The notes under the pieces: generated by a model
Seen by the model: only the letters and a program-made list of their open reading frames with translations
Database searches by the model: none
Told to the model about the DNA's origin: nothing
Made by a program: the position numbers and the translations under genes
Source: Roseovarius sp. A-2
Lineage (GTDB): Bacteria; Pseudomonadota; Alphaproteobacteria; Rhodobacterales; Rhodobacteraceae
Length of the DNA: 64,000 bases
Assembly: GCF_002072155.1 (NCBI RefSeq)
Contig: NZ_BDIY01000014.1
Span: forward strand, 1-64,000
Reading direction: 5' to 3'
Part shown: positions 62,836-64,000 of the stretch, one piece after another
How positions within the stretch are numbered: position 1 is the first letter of the stretch
Layout of the letters: every line of letters begins with the position of its first letter

Positions 62836-63121
62836 TTCAAGCTCCTGATGCAATACTGGGCGCGTGGCCCGCATGGGTCAAACGTTTGGATCGGGACGCA
62901 GGGTGCTGAAAAGCGTTTGCGAGTAATGTGACGGCGCTTCCCGAATCGCGGGCAAGATAGCATGCGCGTCGGGCGGCGCACCCTTTTTCTGGCACCGGGC
63001 AAACCGGCACGTCTGGCGGTATGGCAGATGTTCAAACCGCAGGGCCGATCTGATAGGATGTGGTCGGTGCAGATGTCGCTGCGTTCCGTTGGCGATGGCC
63101 GCGACAGGCAAGGGGGCCGAG

Positions 63122-63817
63122 GTGAAAAATCCGATCAAAAGACCGGGACTGCTGGCTCTGATGCTCGTCCTGCTGATGGGCCTGATCGGGCCCGGCACGC
63201 GCGCCGCAGAGGACGGCGCACCGCGCGCCGGGCTGATGTGGAACCGGACCGGCCTGCCTGCCGTCTTCCCGCTTCAGGTCAAGAGCCCGCCGGGCCGCGA
63301 TTATTTCCTGCGATTGATCGAAGTCGAGACCGGAGACGCCGCACTCGCCGCCTATATCGAGGGCGGTGCGTTCTTCCGCGTGTTGGTGCCGCCGGGCACC
63401 TTTCGCCTGATATTTGCCGCCGGAACGGGCTGGCGTGGCGAGGACGACCTCTTTGGCCCGGGCGAGGCCACGCAGGTTTTCGAACTACGCCGCCCGCTGA
63501 CCTTCGAAACCCGGGGGCTGGACACCAAGGCCGGACATATCGTGCGCCTGATCGAGCGGCCGTCCGGTGAGATCCTCGAGGCTGCGGTGAAGGGGCAGGC
63601 GATCTGTCAGCGGTTCCGGCTGTCCTTGCCGATGTCGATCCATTCCGAGCAGACCAGAACGCGGCATTTCCGCCATAACCCCGGCCATATCGGCCTGTCC
63701 TCGCACGACGTGTCGCGCCTCGGGCCGAGGCTGGCTGATCCGCTACGGAACCACGACCGGTTTCACCGCTCCTTCGCGGGCCCGCGCCGGGATGTGCGGT
63801 CGCGCTATTGCGGCTGA
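63122..63817 (+). CDS. Secreted protein of unknown function
   Basis: 231 residues. A signal peptide (ALMLVLLMGLIGPGTRA, cleavage ~28) precedes a beta-rich domain (FFRVLVPPGTFRLIFAAGTGW, QVFELRRPLTFETRGL). The C-terminal ~50 residues are His/Arg-rich (NHDRFHRSF). A GTG at 63122 is chosen because the basic residues and hydrophobic core of the signal follow directly. I do not recognise a named family. Its last 13 bp overlap the convergent AraC gene. Confidence 0.65.
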   Translation: MKNPIKRPGLLALMLVLLMGLIGPGTRAAEDGAPRAGLMWNRTGLPAVFPLQVKSPPGRDYFLRLIEVETGDAALAAYIEGGAFFRVLVPPGTFRLIFAAGTGWRGEDDLFGPGEATQVFELRRPLTFETRGLDTKAGHIVRLIERPSGEILEAAVKGQAICQRFRLSLPMSIHSEQTRTRHFRHNPGHIGLSSHDVSRLGPRLADPLRNHDRFHRSFAGPRRDVRSRYCG

Positions 63818-64000
63818 CCGGCGCGCAATTGCCGGGGTGACAGGCCAAAGGCACGCCGGAACATGCGCGTCATCGCCGAGGCATCGTCATAGCCCACGCG
63901 CGCCGCGATTTCGGCCACCGATAGCGGCGTGCCCTTGACTAGCCGGTAAGCCTCGGACATGCGGATCAGGGCATAGATCCCCTGCGGCGACCGCCCCGAG
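63805..64000 (-). CDS. AraC-family regulator, C-terminal end (partial)
   Basis: The reading frame enters from the right edge on the minus strand and ends at TAG (63807-63805). It encodes an AraC HTH with IRMSEAYRLVKGTPLSVAEI followed by GYDDASAMTRMFRRAFGLSP. The first part is outside the window, so ligand domain and start are unknown. Confidence 0.9.
   Translation of the reverse strand, partial: SGRSPQGIYALIRMSEAYRLVKGTPLSVAEIAARVGYDDASAMTRMFRRAFGLSPRQLRAGQPQ

Overview
The window looks like chromosomal DNA of a marine alphaproteobacterium of the Rhodobacterales (Roseobacter group). It is GC-rich and densely coded, with many 4-base ATGA/GTGA start-stop overlaps. Lineage markers include a RpoE-ChrR singlet-oxygen module with its neighbouring membrane-lipid cluster, an RpoH-type sigma factor, a class I lysyl-tRNA synthetase, hflK-hflC-DUF2065, rpiA-gor, an argH-lipoprotein-DUF2834-lysA-TIGR02302 row, DUF1127 and a DMSP lyase (DddP). 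No rRNA, tRNA, insertion sequence, prophage or CRISPR array was recognised. I did not calculate GC percentages or run any search.

Layout. 1-5.1 kb: end of an EF-Tu gene with its terminator, an ABC exporter, a class III CoA-transferase and a kinase/P-loop fusion. 5.1-9.1 kb: an RpoH-like sigma factor divergent from a tightly overlapped trio: a MarR regulator with a cysteine tail, an Mrp-DUF971 ATPase and a multidomain Nfu protein. 9.2-17 kb: MuiA-like and IalB-like envelope proteins, a Rhizobium-type asparaginase, an EF-hand protein, a Hint protein, SerB and an AcoR-like regulator whose AAA domain is degenerate. 17-24.6 kb: rpiA-gor-hflK-hflC-DUF2065, a TerB-like protein, lysS, a cytochrome c lipoprotein and DUF3775. 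24.6-31 kb: the RpoE-ChrR pair and the divergent FAD oxidoreductase-DUF1365-MFS-DUF3833-SDR operon. 31-41 kb: dddP, a GGDEF cyclase, a hydrolase-OsmC fusion, yidC-MOSC-engB, a degenerate GGDEF membrane protein, ttcA and one AT-richer orphan gene. 41-50 kb: tlpA, argH to lysA, TIGR02302, 5-FTHF cyclo-ligase and mgtE. 50-64 kb: guanine and 8-oxoguanine deaminases, hisN, an XRE regulator, quinone oxidoreductase, LysR, DUF1127, a Bax-inhibitor protein, rpmG, SleB, a PPDK-like enzyme behind three 31-bp tandem repeats, an orphan betaine-type binding protein, a secreted protein and the end of an AraC regulator.

Themes. Three parts deal with oxidative, sulfur or Fe-S stress: the marR-mrp-nfu operon with its divergent sigma factor, the RpoE-ChrR module with a good match to the sigma-E promoter, and gor, TlpA and OsmC. 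The strongest candidates for undescribed biology are the Cys-MarR/Mrp-DUF971/Nfu operon with paired palindromes over back-to-back promoters, the AcoR-like protein lacking both the sigma-54 contact loop and the Walker B acid, the degenerate GGDEF protein that keeps an RxxD inhibitory-site motif, and the ppdK repeats, each of which could pair with the ppdK ribosome-binding site.
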